Positions 47,901 through 55,516 of a stretch of DNA of 64,000 bases are shown here, piece by piece; positions within the stretch are counted from its first letter, which is position 1, and the number at the start of each line of letters is the position of its first letter. Position numbers and translations under genes: made by a program. Origin of the DNA: Watersipora subatra. Its lineage: Eukaryota > Bryozoa > Gymnolaemata > Cheilostomatida > Watersiporidae. Location of the stretch: positions 19,835,114 to 19,899,113 of the forward strand of contig NC_088710.1 of the NCBI RefSeq assembly GCF_963576615.1, read 5' to 3'. The notes below the pieces were generated by a model, which searched no databases, had not been told where the DNA came from, and saw nothing but the letters and a program-made list of their open reading frames with translations.

Positions 47901-50026
47901 GCACACTTTTGTGAAAACTCATCACAGAATTGAGTTGACTTTGTTGCAATCACACCACAATTGTAAGACGTGAATGCTGCTCAAACTTCAGTATCAATGG
48001 GGAAAAAATTCATCATACTGTTCATGTTGCAAATAGGACCAATATTGAAAATGTTGAAATATGGACCAATGTTTGAGGTTCGGTTATATACATGTATGCT
48101 TGAAATTAGCTCTCACGTAAACACAGTCTATATAAACCTATGTCAGATAGGCATACATAAGCCTATATCAGAAACCAGAATGTCTCAGCCGGACCAGAAG
48201 GGTTGTAGTAGATTTCTCCAGCATCAAATGGTAGGAACACACTCATTCTGCTGAGACCAGATGAGTGATTATATAATTGATGGTAATTACTGCAAGTAAT
48301 CAAAGCCGAAGCTGTGTACGTAATTCAACTTTTAAACACATTGTGGAGAGAACTTCAGGCAATGTGCAGTAAAAGTGAAATTGCGGTACAGAAGCTTGAA
48401 TAGCCGGGGTGTCAGTTAGGCCACAGTAACAACTTCATACTATTGCGCAGTAGCAGTACAGAAGCAGTTCCAAATGTGGAAGAAGGTACATACGCAGTGA
48501 GCATGAATTGCTGGGTTTCAGGTAATGCATCATGAAAATAAATGCGCAGTAGATCGAAGAGTGGAACTTGAAGTAGGAGCCACGTTGCAATAGTAGTAAG
48601 CTTACTGGGAATTAGAAATCTGTTATGCAATGCAAAATTACTGTGTGCTACGCTGCTATGAGCAGTGCAGTTCCAACATGTCACAGTTAAAACCCTGTCA
48701 TAATCTTTGGCAGGGATAATTCCTTGTTAAAAGTGACTAATTACTCTCAACTTAGTTATATATAAGTTGAGAGTAATTAATAATATTACTAATACTTGTG
48801 TTGAAAGATAAAAGTGGTAATTCAAAATTTACTTCCACATAACAATTACATCTCGGATATGCATATTCAGCGTGAGAGAATTCATGCTTCTATGGATGCA
48901 ACTAAAGATAGCATTTGCTTTTAAATTCTTTTGTTCACTTTTCAAGCTTGATCAGTTGTTTATACTGTTAATACATTGCTCTTCTTTTAAAATCCCTATT
49001 TTCTATCTCATGTTCCAAGCCAATTAGTTATTTTGCATGAATAATACATTCGTTATTTTCTGTCAAACAATGAATTGCATATGAATAATTTTATACTGTG
49101 TTCCATCGCTAACTACCTCTAGTTTTTATAGGTTTTCAGCAAAAGTTAAACATAGACACATAATTTTGTAACACTCAAACATTCCCATCATTAATGACTA
49201 CTACTGATAGAAGCGGTCATCGACGTATTTAGCAATAATATAGTAGCATTTATAGTCTAATTAGCTCCTAAAAAATATTTAACAAAAACATTTTAATGAA
49301 GCTTTCAAAAGAACGACAAGACTCAATACCGGGCCGTACCACTAAACAACGAACTCATCATTGCAAGACCCAATTACAGTAATTATGTAGTATGCTAACA
49401 AAGAGCCCTAAATAACATACACTAAACAAAAAAGTTTTGAGAGCAATGTAGCTTTTTCAAATATTTAGGCGCCATTGAGATATTAACTATACTATTAATG
49501 ATATTGCTATTAATTATTACTATTGAATATTAAATGATATTATTAATATCATCAATAACATTAATATTATAGAATATTAAATGATAATAATATTAATAAT
49601 ATATAAATATTAAATGATATTATTATTAAATATTACTACATTAATGATATTACTATACTATTAATGATAGGAACTGATTGATAAACTTATCAAGCTACTG
49701 TCATAGCGCAAATTTCCTGTTTAAAGGAAAAGGGTTGCAATGCCTACGTGAAAGTGAGTATTAACTCACTAAAGCTAGTAGATCAGCAATTCTTCAATTT
49801 TAAGAGCGTTCAAGATTAGCTAAAACAGCATATTTTATGATCAACAGAGGTCACATTAATTGTGCGGTCCACAGAGGGCCACGGAGTTACTTACCCGAAA
49901 TGCATGGCCAATGGACTGGAACGTTTCTTTTTTATTTTCAATAATTTTTACTGCACCAGTTGCAGTACAAACGTAACGCTGGTTTAGGGTCGTTGAACCA
50001 TATTGTTCGTCAAATAGCACAGCCAT
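23996..50026 (-). CDS. RUSF1: RUS family member 1 (DUF647, ROOT UVB SENSITIVE family)
   Basis: Twelve minus-strand exons: 49895-50026, 46916-46993, 46068-46182, 40532-40577, 38182-38320, 31280-31452, 29093-29283, 28633-28690, 27753-27936, 25583-25631, 24395-24448, 23996-24150. Phases agree and give about 457 aa, close to human RUSF1 (468). Recognisable blocks: SVFLPQGYPESV (exon 2), GTLATQAML (3), GTGMLGRILFAW (4), WRLFADMLNDFA (5), HQARRNNMADVSAKD (6), LHILVQDFF (7), and DEWRASW at the end (12). Plant RUS1/RUS2 act in UV-B response and vitamin B6 homeostasis; the animal function is unknown. The protein is predicted to be membrane-associated, with hydrophobic stretches in exons 3, 6 and 7. 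Exons 10 and 11 rest mainly on splice signals and phase. The start used is MAVLFDEQYG; an in-frame ATG 25 codons upstream is possible. The exon-4 donor and exon-5 acceptor are both copied by tandem arrays. Confidence 0.9.
25075..25460 (-). repeat. composite tRNA-derived SINE-like element, copy 2
   Basis: Matches the element at 4985-5440 along its length, including the tRNA-like segment (25148-25212; minus strand CATAGCTTAATTGGTAATAT and GGTTCCAAGATCAAATTC). A (TA)n tract (25055-25075) is at its minus-strand 3' end. In RUSF1 intron 10, just below exon 10. Confidence 0.7.
26877..27221. mobile_element. GC-rich MITE-like element
   Basis: A sharply GC-richer block of about 345 bp in AT-rich intron. 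Its ends are imperfect inverted copies: AAGCATAGTTTGGGACCATA at the left and, in reverse from the right, AAGCCTGGTTCTCATATACG. The CCTGGTTCTCATA terminus is common in PIF/Harbinger-type MITEs. No coding frame. Confidence 0.5.
31798..32866 (-). mobile_element. Helitron-like non-autonomous element, copy H1
   Basis: Read on the minus strand it starts TCCCACGACCAAAC (32866) and ends GGGGAATTTCTAG (31798) followed by T. A TC start and CTAG end with no inverted repeats or target duplication is the Helitron pattern. Parts recur at 33.7-36.5 kb and 36.6-37.5 kb. A weak stem (CTGT-ATG-ACAG) lies about 15 bp before CTAG, weaker than a classical Helitron hairpin. In RUSF1 intron 5. Confidence 0.55.
33698..36179. 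repeat. long inverted repeat, arms about 1.09 kb
   Basis: 33698-34797 is matched in reverse by about 35090-36179, with only scattered differences and small gaps, around a spacer of about 290 bp. Anchor pairs: CCACGACCAAACGAGCGGAG (33696) with its reverse at 36178; GACGCGTGAACGCTCATAGG (34624) with its reverse near 35233. The arms are built from Helitron-like sequence. The right arm plus spacer side (34924-36179, minus) looks like a full copy from TC to CTAG. Confidence 0.85.
34924..36179 (-). mobile_element. Helitron-like non-autonomous element, copy H2
   Basis: Minus-strand start A|TCCCACGACCAAACGAGCGG at 36179, end AAATTTCTAG|T at 34924. Insertion between A and T, as Helitrons do. About 1,256 bp, mostly open to stops; no Rep or helicase motif. 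A further partial copy (36180-36467, plus orientation) abuts it and also ends CTAG|T. Confidence 0.6.
36180..36467 (+). mobile_element. Helitron-like 3'-terminal fragment
   Basis: Same sequence as the terminal module of H1 and H2 in the opposite orientation, ending GGGGAATTTCTAG followed by T. Starts exactly where H2 begins, at the CCCACGACC junction. Confidence 0.55.
36473..36585 (-). repeat. composite SINE-like element, copy 3, 3' part
   Basis: Contains the (TA)n tail and the CTGTCCAGCTATAGTTGATT body of the family, then breaks off where Helitron-like sequence begins. The 5' part of the same family resumes at 37538-37660, in the same orientation. Confidence 0.6.
36590..37525 (+). mobile_element. 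Helitron-like copy with a short basic open frame
   Basis: 36590-37010 matches the 34100-34560 arm sequence. The end at 37522-37525 is CTAG followed by T, with the GGCTGTATGACAGGGG terminal module just before. Inside, 37196-37375 encodes a short basic peptide starting MDIQPPRTPRRRSGRPR that ends soon after. It may be the N-terminal remnant of an element-encoded protein whose remainder has been lost, but no Rep/helicase motif can be seen. Confidence 0.5.
37538..37660 (-). repeat. composite SINE-like element, copy 3, 5' part
   Basis: Matches 5240-5390 and 25330-25450 (TTACTCAAATTAGCCAATGG, CTACATTACCTGCACCTGTT). Lies directly after the CTAG end of the Helitron-like copy that appears to split the element. 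Confidence 0.6.
38321..38500. repeat. 44-bp array duplicating the RUSF1 exon-5 acceptor
   Basis: On the minus strand, TTGTTTGTAG|GTCAAGTCTG marks the exon-5 acceptor at 38321. The same junction recurs at 38365, 38409 and 38453, exactly 44 bp apart, with the exon's next 25 or so bases copied too (GATTGTGATGCTAAGAGATG with changes); further units fade out by 38500. Confidence 0.9.
38701..39250. repeat. 46-bp minisatellite, 12 nearly identical copies
   Basis: Unit: AGACCTATTCCAATGCATTT followed by AATATATCCCACATTGGTTA and ACAGAG. Only the first copy (CTATTACAAAGCATTT) and one later copy (CCTACTCC) differ. In RUSF1 intron 4. The homogeneity points to recent expansion. Confidence 0.96.
39657..39915. 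repeat. 19-bp minisatellite, about 13 copies
   Basis: Unit AGCTACAAGCAGCACGATC with A/T changes. In RUSF1 intron 4. The long frames across it are artefacts of repetition. Confidence 0.95.
40202..40531 (-). repeat. 33-bp array duplicating the RUSF1 exon-4 donor; possible optional coding extension
   Basis: Ten exact 33-bp units follow the minimal exon 4. On the minus strand each ends CTAGCTATCAAGG|GTATGT (or a variant), the same CAAGG|GT junction as the exon-4 end at 40532. Candidate exon ends: 40532, 40499, 40466, 40433, 40400, 40367, 40334, 40301, 40268, 40235, 40202. The last is followed by GTAAGT, the two before it by GTGTGT, the others by GTATGT. No stop occurs until the TAA formed inside that final GTAAGT. 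Each unit encodes 11 residues (GYVLVFDTSYQ). Confidence 0.95.
40823..41350. mobile_element. short non-autonomous hAT-like element (528 bp)
   Basis: Left end CAGGGCTTCCTG; right end in reverse CAGCGCTTTTC. Flanking octamers ACCTAAAG and GTCTAAAG match at 6 of 8 positions. In RUSF1 intron 3. Confidence 0.7.
42365..43690 (-). mobile_element. mariner element, 1,326 bp, both ends intact
   Basis: Ends read inward as CGAGGGGCGATCGTAAAGTT and CGAGGGGTGATCATAAAGTT, flanked by TA on both sides. It holds a mariner transposase gene on the minus strand, split into two frames. In RUSF1 intron 3. Length and organisation are those of a complete mariner. Confidence 0.95.
42428..43491 (-). pseudogene. mariner transposase (DD34D) with one frameshift
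   Basis: The N-terminal frame starts at ATG 43491 and carries the helix-turn-helix DNA-binding region (RVCVKFCVKLGKSG ... ALKKTACYEWHKRF). The frame shifts at about 43300-43312, where one base appears to be missing; if read on uninterrupted it meets a stop. The C-terminal frame (to 42428) carries the catalytic residues: Asp in TGDESWVYGYD, Asp in HHDNAPAHTS, and Asp in YSPDLAPCDFYLF, with 34 residues between the last two. Family members are about 350 aa, so nothing else appears lost. Cut-and-paste transposition with TA targets is expected of the family. This copy should be inactive unless the apparent shift is a sequencing error. Confidence 0.93.
43815..44130. repeat. 22-bp minisatellite (first units 32 bp), about 14 copies
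   Basis: Unit CATACGTACAGTCCACCCCTGT; the first two repeats carry an extra CACAGATGGT. In RUSF1 intron 3, close to the mariner. Confidence 0.94.
44490..44750. repeat. 21-bp minisatellite, about 12 copies
   Basis: Unit GACAGAGCCTGTCCGAAGAAT with C/A and A/G changes. Being seven codons long, it leaves open frames on both strands. No splice or similarity evidence for coding. In RUSF1 intron 3. Confidence 0.94.
44905..45110 (-). repeat. tRNA-derived SINE-like element, copy 4
   Basis: The clearest tRNA-like head of the family: minus strand 45086-45014 reads GGACTATATAGCTCAGTGGT (A box) then AAGTTCAAACCCAGCAG (B box). The body has GTCCAGTTATAGTTATTAAC and a (TA)n tail at 44915-44935. It diverges upstream from copies 1-3, suggesting that only the tRNA head and tail are shared. 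Confidence 0.72.
45600..45900. repeat. diverged dispersed repeat, also at 51530-51690
   Basis: TTCTTAATTTATTTAAACTG...CATCATAATATGAAGTTTGA recurs within this stretch (45640 and 45740) and again at 51530-51690 (AACTGCACGAAAACACTTTT, GATATGAAGTTTAAAAGTTA). The class is unknown. Confidence 0.5.
46408..46874. mobile_element. TA-flanked MITE (467 bp), Tc1/mariner-like ends
   Basis: Ends read inward as CAAAGGCACATCCACTTACG and CAAGGGTACACCTACATACA, each flanked by TA. No coding frame. In RUSF1 intron 2; the right end lies about 40 bp from exon 2 (46916). Confidence 0.68.
47631..48697. mobile_element. non-autonomous hAT-like element (about 1.07 kb)
   Basis: Left end CAGGGTTATGACC; right end in reverse CAGGGTTTTAACTG. 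Flanks ATCATAAC and TCATAATC share a shifted TCATAA core, so the target duplication is likely but imperfect. Inside, TGCGCAGTA/GTGCAGTAA motifs repeat in both directions near both ends, like the subterminal binding sites of hAT elements. In RUSF1 intron 1. Confidence 0.62.
48698..49894. other. RUSF1 intron 1, AT-rich remainder
   Basis: Includes an ATTAATGATATTATT-type low-complexity tract at 49480-49670. No exon or element recognised. Confidence 0.5.
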
Positions 50027-50461
50027 CTCATAGCAATAAGTTTTGGCCCGATAAAGTATATGGAAAGGAAAAAGTGTGTGGAACATAATAGAATTGTGCA
50101 AACTTGACCCGCACTACCCAGGATGTGTTGAATTTCATTTATCGGGGACCGTGATAAAGGAGCCCGTAATAAAAGCTAAATGCGCATAACAGAATTTGCC
50201 ACATACTGATATCTGAGTGGACGTTTTCTCAGACTCGCTTTACCTGAGTGGACAGTAGCAAATATCCGCACACACTGCAAATATATTTCATAAGCTGCGC
50301 AACGGACGGCCTGGCGGAATTACACCGGTTGTTTCGGTTTTGTGGCCACATGCGTTTATTTTAATTCCAACTCTATAGCTCATATAGAGCGAAGTGTAAT
50401 ACATATTAGAGAGGCTAGTTTACTATTATACGAAAGTTTCAACTCGCCCATTACATCAAAC
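50027..50461. promoter_or_regulatory. candidate bidirectional promoter of RUSF1 and TMEM14
   Basis: Only about 435 bp separate the divergent start codons of RUSF1 (minus, 50026) and TMEM14 (plus, 50462). The stretch contains a repeated CTGAGTGGAC motif (50213 and 50243) and is less AT-rich than the surrounding introns. No TATA box is obvious. Shared promoter use is inferred from spacing. Confidence 0.5.
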
Positions 50462-50773
50462 ATGGACGTTATTCATCTTCTTTACGGTTCTCTTGTCGCT
50501 GCAGGAGGTGTCTTTGGTTATGCCAAGAGTGGCAGCACTGCAAGTTTAACTGCTGGCCTTATATCTGGTGGCCTCATAACGCTTGGAACCTATCTAGCCT
50601 CTACTGGCAAAGATACTCTTGGTCAGGCTCTCGTGGCTTTTACTGCTCTCGGGTTAACCTTTGCGATGGGAAAGCGCTATATGAATTCGCATAAAATGAT
50701 GCCAGCGGGCATAGTGACAATTATTAGTGTGCTGATTTTACTGCGAATGATCTACGAACAGTTTCTTAAATAA
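50462..50773 (+). CDS. TMEM14: TMEM14 family small membrane protein
   Basis: A single uninterrupted frame of 103 aa starting MDVIHLLYGS and ending YEQFLK. It is a complete TMEM14/UPF0136 protein (human members 99-114 aa): Gly- and Ala-rich hydrophobic segments at about 4-21, 28-47, 55-70 and 78-97, and the conserved HKMMPAGIV motif before the last. TMEM14C in mammals is an inner mitochondrial membrane protein needed for haem synthesis; TMEM14A is linked to apoptosis control. I cannot tell which paralogue this is. The frame is open 40 codons upstream without an ATG, so the start at 50462 is firm. It is intronless here, unlike the vertebrate genes. Divergent from RUSF1. Confidence 0.92.
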   Translation: MDVIHLLYGSLVAAGGVFGYAKSGSTASLTAGLISGGLITLGTYLASTGKDTLGQALVAFTALGLTFAMGKRYMNSHKMMPAGIVTIISVLILLRMIYEQFLK

Positions 50774-51006
50774 GATCTCTGTGCCCGTTCAGAATTATCG
50801 CCAGATTGAAGCTTGTTCAGGTGACTTCCGTTTGTTGTTTGCCAGGTTAACATGTTTTCTTTACGGAGTATTAGCAAGCTATAACTTTGACGGTATAATC
50901 AATATATTTAAGTTTTTTGTCAAAATTTTTGTTGCAGCATAATGCATTGACGAAATATTTGCTCCATAAGATATAGGCGTAAAAAACATACCTAACGACT
51001 GATCTT

Positions 51007-51012
51007 AATAAA
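51007..51012 (+). terminator. AATAAA polyadenylation signal for TMEM14
   Basis: Hexamer in TTAATAAACAAG, about 235 bp after the TMEM14 stop. Confidence 0.5.
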
Positions 51013-54000
51013 CAAGCTTTTTTTAAAGTTGACTGGCCATTATTGTATGCAAGGTATAATAGTAAAACTGAATCAGTGTATGATTGAACAAAGGTTGATT
51101 AGGCGTTGTACAAGCAGTAAGGCTGAAAACAGGTTTTAAACGCCTCTCAAAAGAAGTTTCACTCAGCCAAAAGGAGTTTGTTTTCGATGTAATCAATTGC
51201 ATATATCTAGATTTTTTGGTAGAATCAGTTTCTCTCATTTACTGCATTTAGTTTTTGTCTACTTTTTATTGTTGTAAACTAAACTAGCGACCCTTCACAA
51301 TATAATTCATACATGTTGTCATTCAAATCGTCTGCTGTAGTGTAGTTGCCTGTAATATTATAGACGTATTTTCATTGTAAAGTTGAAAAAAACAAACACT
51401 GCTTACTACAACTCTGCTGTTTTTGTCTTCTCTTTTGATGTTTTACTTTAGTTCGGGTAATAGAAACCAACCGTACCAACATTTGTAAATGTAAACAATG
51501 TAGGCCTATCCATTGTTTATTTTTCCTCTCAATTTATTTGAACTGCACGAAAACACTTTTCTGATGATATGAAGTTTAAAAGTTAGAATGGTAAATGTTG
51601 TATATATGTTAAATAAAAATAAGTTCTCTGCACCAAGGCTTATTTATTACCGTGGCAAAGCTAGGCAATCACCTAGTATACACATAAACGGTAAACATGC
51701 ACATGGAGTCAAAGACATTTAACAAACACATAGATGGTACATGCAAGTTCTGTAAATGTATTTAAAACCTTTTCATTGCATTCTGTGGAATTCGACCATG
51801 GAAGGGCATGGAGCAGATATTGTATGGGGCAGATAGAACAAAGAAGTTATTTTACCTCGCGTTGGAGAACATCTAAACTAATGGGAGGGTTGAGTTTGGA
51901 TAAATTCTGTTCGGCGCACAGCCCTGAACCACAGCTCCATGAAGCTACAAGAGTATTGTTGTTTCCGTTTTCCTGTTTATCAGTATTGATTATCATCTTC
52001 GTCTGTACATTTAAGTTTCATAGGACAGATTCTTAATTTTGTGCAGTTTAATACTTCGAAATATGCTTTTAGGGGCCAATCTTCAGCGCTTGGAAACAGT
52101 TTTTTGTCTACTATTAAACATCTAAATTCTAAGTTATCTGCTCTAAATATAATAACATATTTATAGAAAGCAGTACACACGATTTTTTGCATGTACCACA
52201 GCTATAACATAACTGCCAATGTTTTTAAATTTTGATTGCCCATCTTCAACTTTTAATACTTGTCTCTGCTAAAAAGGCCTCGCGAGATTTATTTAACCTG
52301 CCTTCCTGAAATAGCTCAAGGAAATTCACAGTTGTGTTGCTGAGCTATTGAGTTCTATATTAGTTTTCTGTAAAATTACTAATATTGAAGGATATTGATA
52401 GCAGATTGTTATACTTTTAGAAATCACACTTGATACTACATGGTCACTCGTTTAGATAAGGAAGTCTATATAATATAATGGGAGGAAGTGTGATGCCTAA
52501 ATTAATATCCTCAGTTATTACTTACACAATTTGCTCACGAATGCTTTTGAGCAATCCCAACTTTGGTGGTCTTGTTTTTCTCACCAAGTAAACTGAGAGA
52601 GGGCTCATTTGTCATCATCTCCTGCCTAGATTAACAATATGTCAGTTTACATGATTAATGCTTTTATGATTCTAGATAAATTAGGCCTTGGTCCATTCAT
52701 GTCACTCACTTGCAGTACTGTACTTGATTCTTTGTCTCAGTTTGTAACATTAATACAAGTTTTGCGTTTTTGAATATTTGTTACTTGCACATGCTTGTAA
52801 CAGTAATATTTTTTATACTTGTAGGCTGAAGATTGGCGTTATTGAATATGTCTGCAGACACTACAACCCAGACTAAAGATTTCCTAAAACATTCTACCAT
52901 ATTTGTACTTTCATATTCCTGTTTGAAATATATTTGTAATGTTTGCCGCTCTATATGTACATTACAACTGCACTTATTTGACCTGATCAATAAATAAACT
53001 TTAGTGGTCACGGTATTGTCACCAATTCGGTTCTGAGCAGGCCCAACATATTGGCTGCAGGATGATATCAACAGAAATGTGAGTTAGCCTGGGGGCCATA
53101 CTCAAATTGTTGGCGACCTATAGGCTCCATACATATGTGGTCCCGTTGATACCGTGCTACTTGATTAGAGCTATATGAGTCTCACCAGATTAATTTGATA
53201 GAATGCGTACTATCATGTTCTTGTTGTGTGTGAAAACTAGATTAGCTAACAATAAAACATACTCCGTTGGTGTTAGCTGATGAGCAGTTAGCTACAGAAA
53301 CTTCTCAGTGTACTTGTTTTACCTCAGTTCATGCTGATTAGAACTTATTCCATTGGTTACTAGCAGGTTAAACGTAAGTTATTGTTGCTAACAATAGAAG
53401 TTGTATGCTGTGTGGCTTTTTCGACCAGTTAGTAGCTAATCAGAGATTCAAACTGGATGTGTAGTTAATCATTGGAGTAAATCCTATTCTATACTTTAGA
53501 GAAACCAAGAAAAAAACATCATTTCAGTATTAGTCTTGCTTGGCAGCTACTCTTTGAATCATTTACCTGTCTAAATAATTTTACTGACATCTCATTGGTC
53601 GTCATCTATGCTGAAATAGATTGTTTATAAATTTCACCCTGTAGCCATTGTTAGGTGGTCATCACTGCTATCACTGGATATGGAAATTGGAATTGTCTTC
53701 TTATTGTGGTTGTTACTCCTCAGAAATACATACACGTACAATATATTTAATTAAACACACTTTATGCCTCTGTCTGGGCAATAAAATCATAGTTTTTTTT
53801 TGCTTATTTTATCAGTTTATGGAGATGCATACATTTTAAGGCTTTCTAAAAAAACTCCTAATGCGTAAATACATGTATAAGGGAAATTAATAGCATTTTT
53901 AAATTTGTATTTGGGAACAACTTTAAAGTTCAATTGGTAAATATATTATCTATACTTCATCACTCTCTTTAATGCTCAAGAGATCAATAAAAATATTATT

Positions 54001-55516
54001 TTAATTTTATTGCAAAGAGCAGTTAGAACTGCATCACACCCATCTAAGCTATGCATGAACACAAAGAAAAGTATCAGGAATAAAACTTATTATGGTATAT
54101 CAATGAATTAACTAGCTTACTAGAGCTTACTTCCATTGAATATCCAAAAATATTTACTAAGTTTCCAACAGGGTAGATATTTGAAACTAGAATATATTTA
54201 CTGATTACCTTATTTTAGGTAGTCTCAGAATGAGGAGGAAATTCACTACATCGTATCTATGTTTGTTCACAAGCTCTTCCAATCTCAGTGATAAAGTTTC
54301 TTTACCATTATAATTATAGGTTACCAATTTTGTACACAAATCTTTTATACAGACTTTTCAATTCACCTCAGCTAGTCGTATAAGGCTGTACTATAATCAT
54401 AACATTTTCAGTAATTTTAAAAAGTTATGTATGTTATTATCCTAATGAAGTTCGAAGTTTTCTGAAAGATATCCTAGTTAAGCCTTGTAGATAAATGTAT
54501 GTTTTTTAAACAGCGGTAATGAACATAGATTTAAAAGTAAAAAGATTAATAACTTGGTTTCATAATCCATTCATATGTTGAACCATCTTTCATTTCTCAC
54601 ATTGACATACTGTGTTGATCTTCAAAATTCAAGTTGCTATTCCTGTTTATGACAACAAAAATAATGTAAAAATGAGCCAATTAAAAAATATATAATGTAT
54701 TAAAGATGTCTTGTGGACCTTTATAATTTTGTTCATATAAAATTTTAATTTTATATGGAAAGCATCTCACTGCTCTCAAAATCTCAGAATCCATAGTTGA
54801 GCAATAAAATGCTACGTGTTTATACCTAGTTCTCGCGAAGACAAATGCAGCATCTGGCTGTCTTGTCTGACTCACGGATTCAGTCTACAATAACGCAAGC
54901 AATATTCTGCGCTGCCTGAACGTCATCATTTTTCTGCAAACAATTGTCCAATAGCATAGATTGACCTTCTCCAATAGAAAGATGACAAAAGCCAAAACTA
55001 GGAATCAAATCGATTTTTTAAAGTAACACTTTTACGAAACCTAACATTCCGCTATCACCAGAAAACCACCCATTTTGGCTCAAACAAATTTGGTTTCAAT
55101 GTATCATTCGAGGTTTCATCGGAGTTTGGTCCTTTTGTGAATTAGATGACAGTCTCACAGAAGATAGGTTACTGGTATACATTTACAGTATATATTTGGT
55201 TGCATCATGCTTGGTAAGCAGTTCCAAGTTTTGCGTCATCAACATCACCTGATAAATACATGTGATTATTAGCTGGTAGCAATGCATGGGCAATAAACAA
55301 GAATGGACTTTGCACCCTAGTGCTTACTCGGCACTTGATAATGGTACTTGATAATTACTTGGCGCACGCATTGTATAATAGTTCGCCTATATCCGCACTG
55401 CGTACCCCTGAGACAGTGCTCCTCACCCTCTAATTTCATTAGCTGTTGCGATTACTGTATTATACATAATATTCTTACTGCATAGCTAGTTGGAAGTCAC
55501 AACTCTTGTATGTGAA
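51013..55516. other. intergenic between TMEM14 and the vanin-like gene
   Basis: AT-rich. Apart from the diverged repeat at 51530-51690, I see no exon, array or RNA gene. Short frames here have no splice context and no recognisable similarity. Confidence 0.5.

Noticed and set aside
54681-54875. Short minus-strand frame before the vanin-like gene
   Set aside because: No recognisable similarity, no splice sites and an AT-rich ending; looks like chance.
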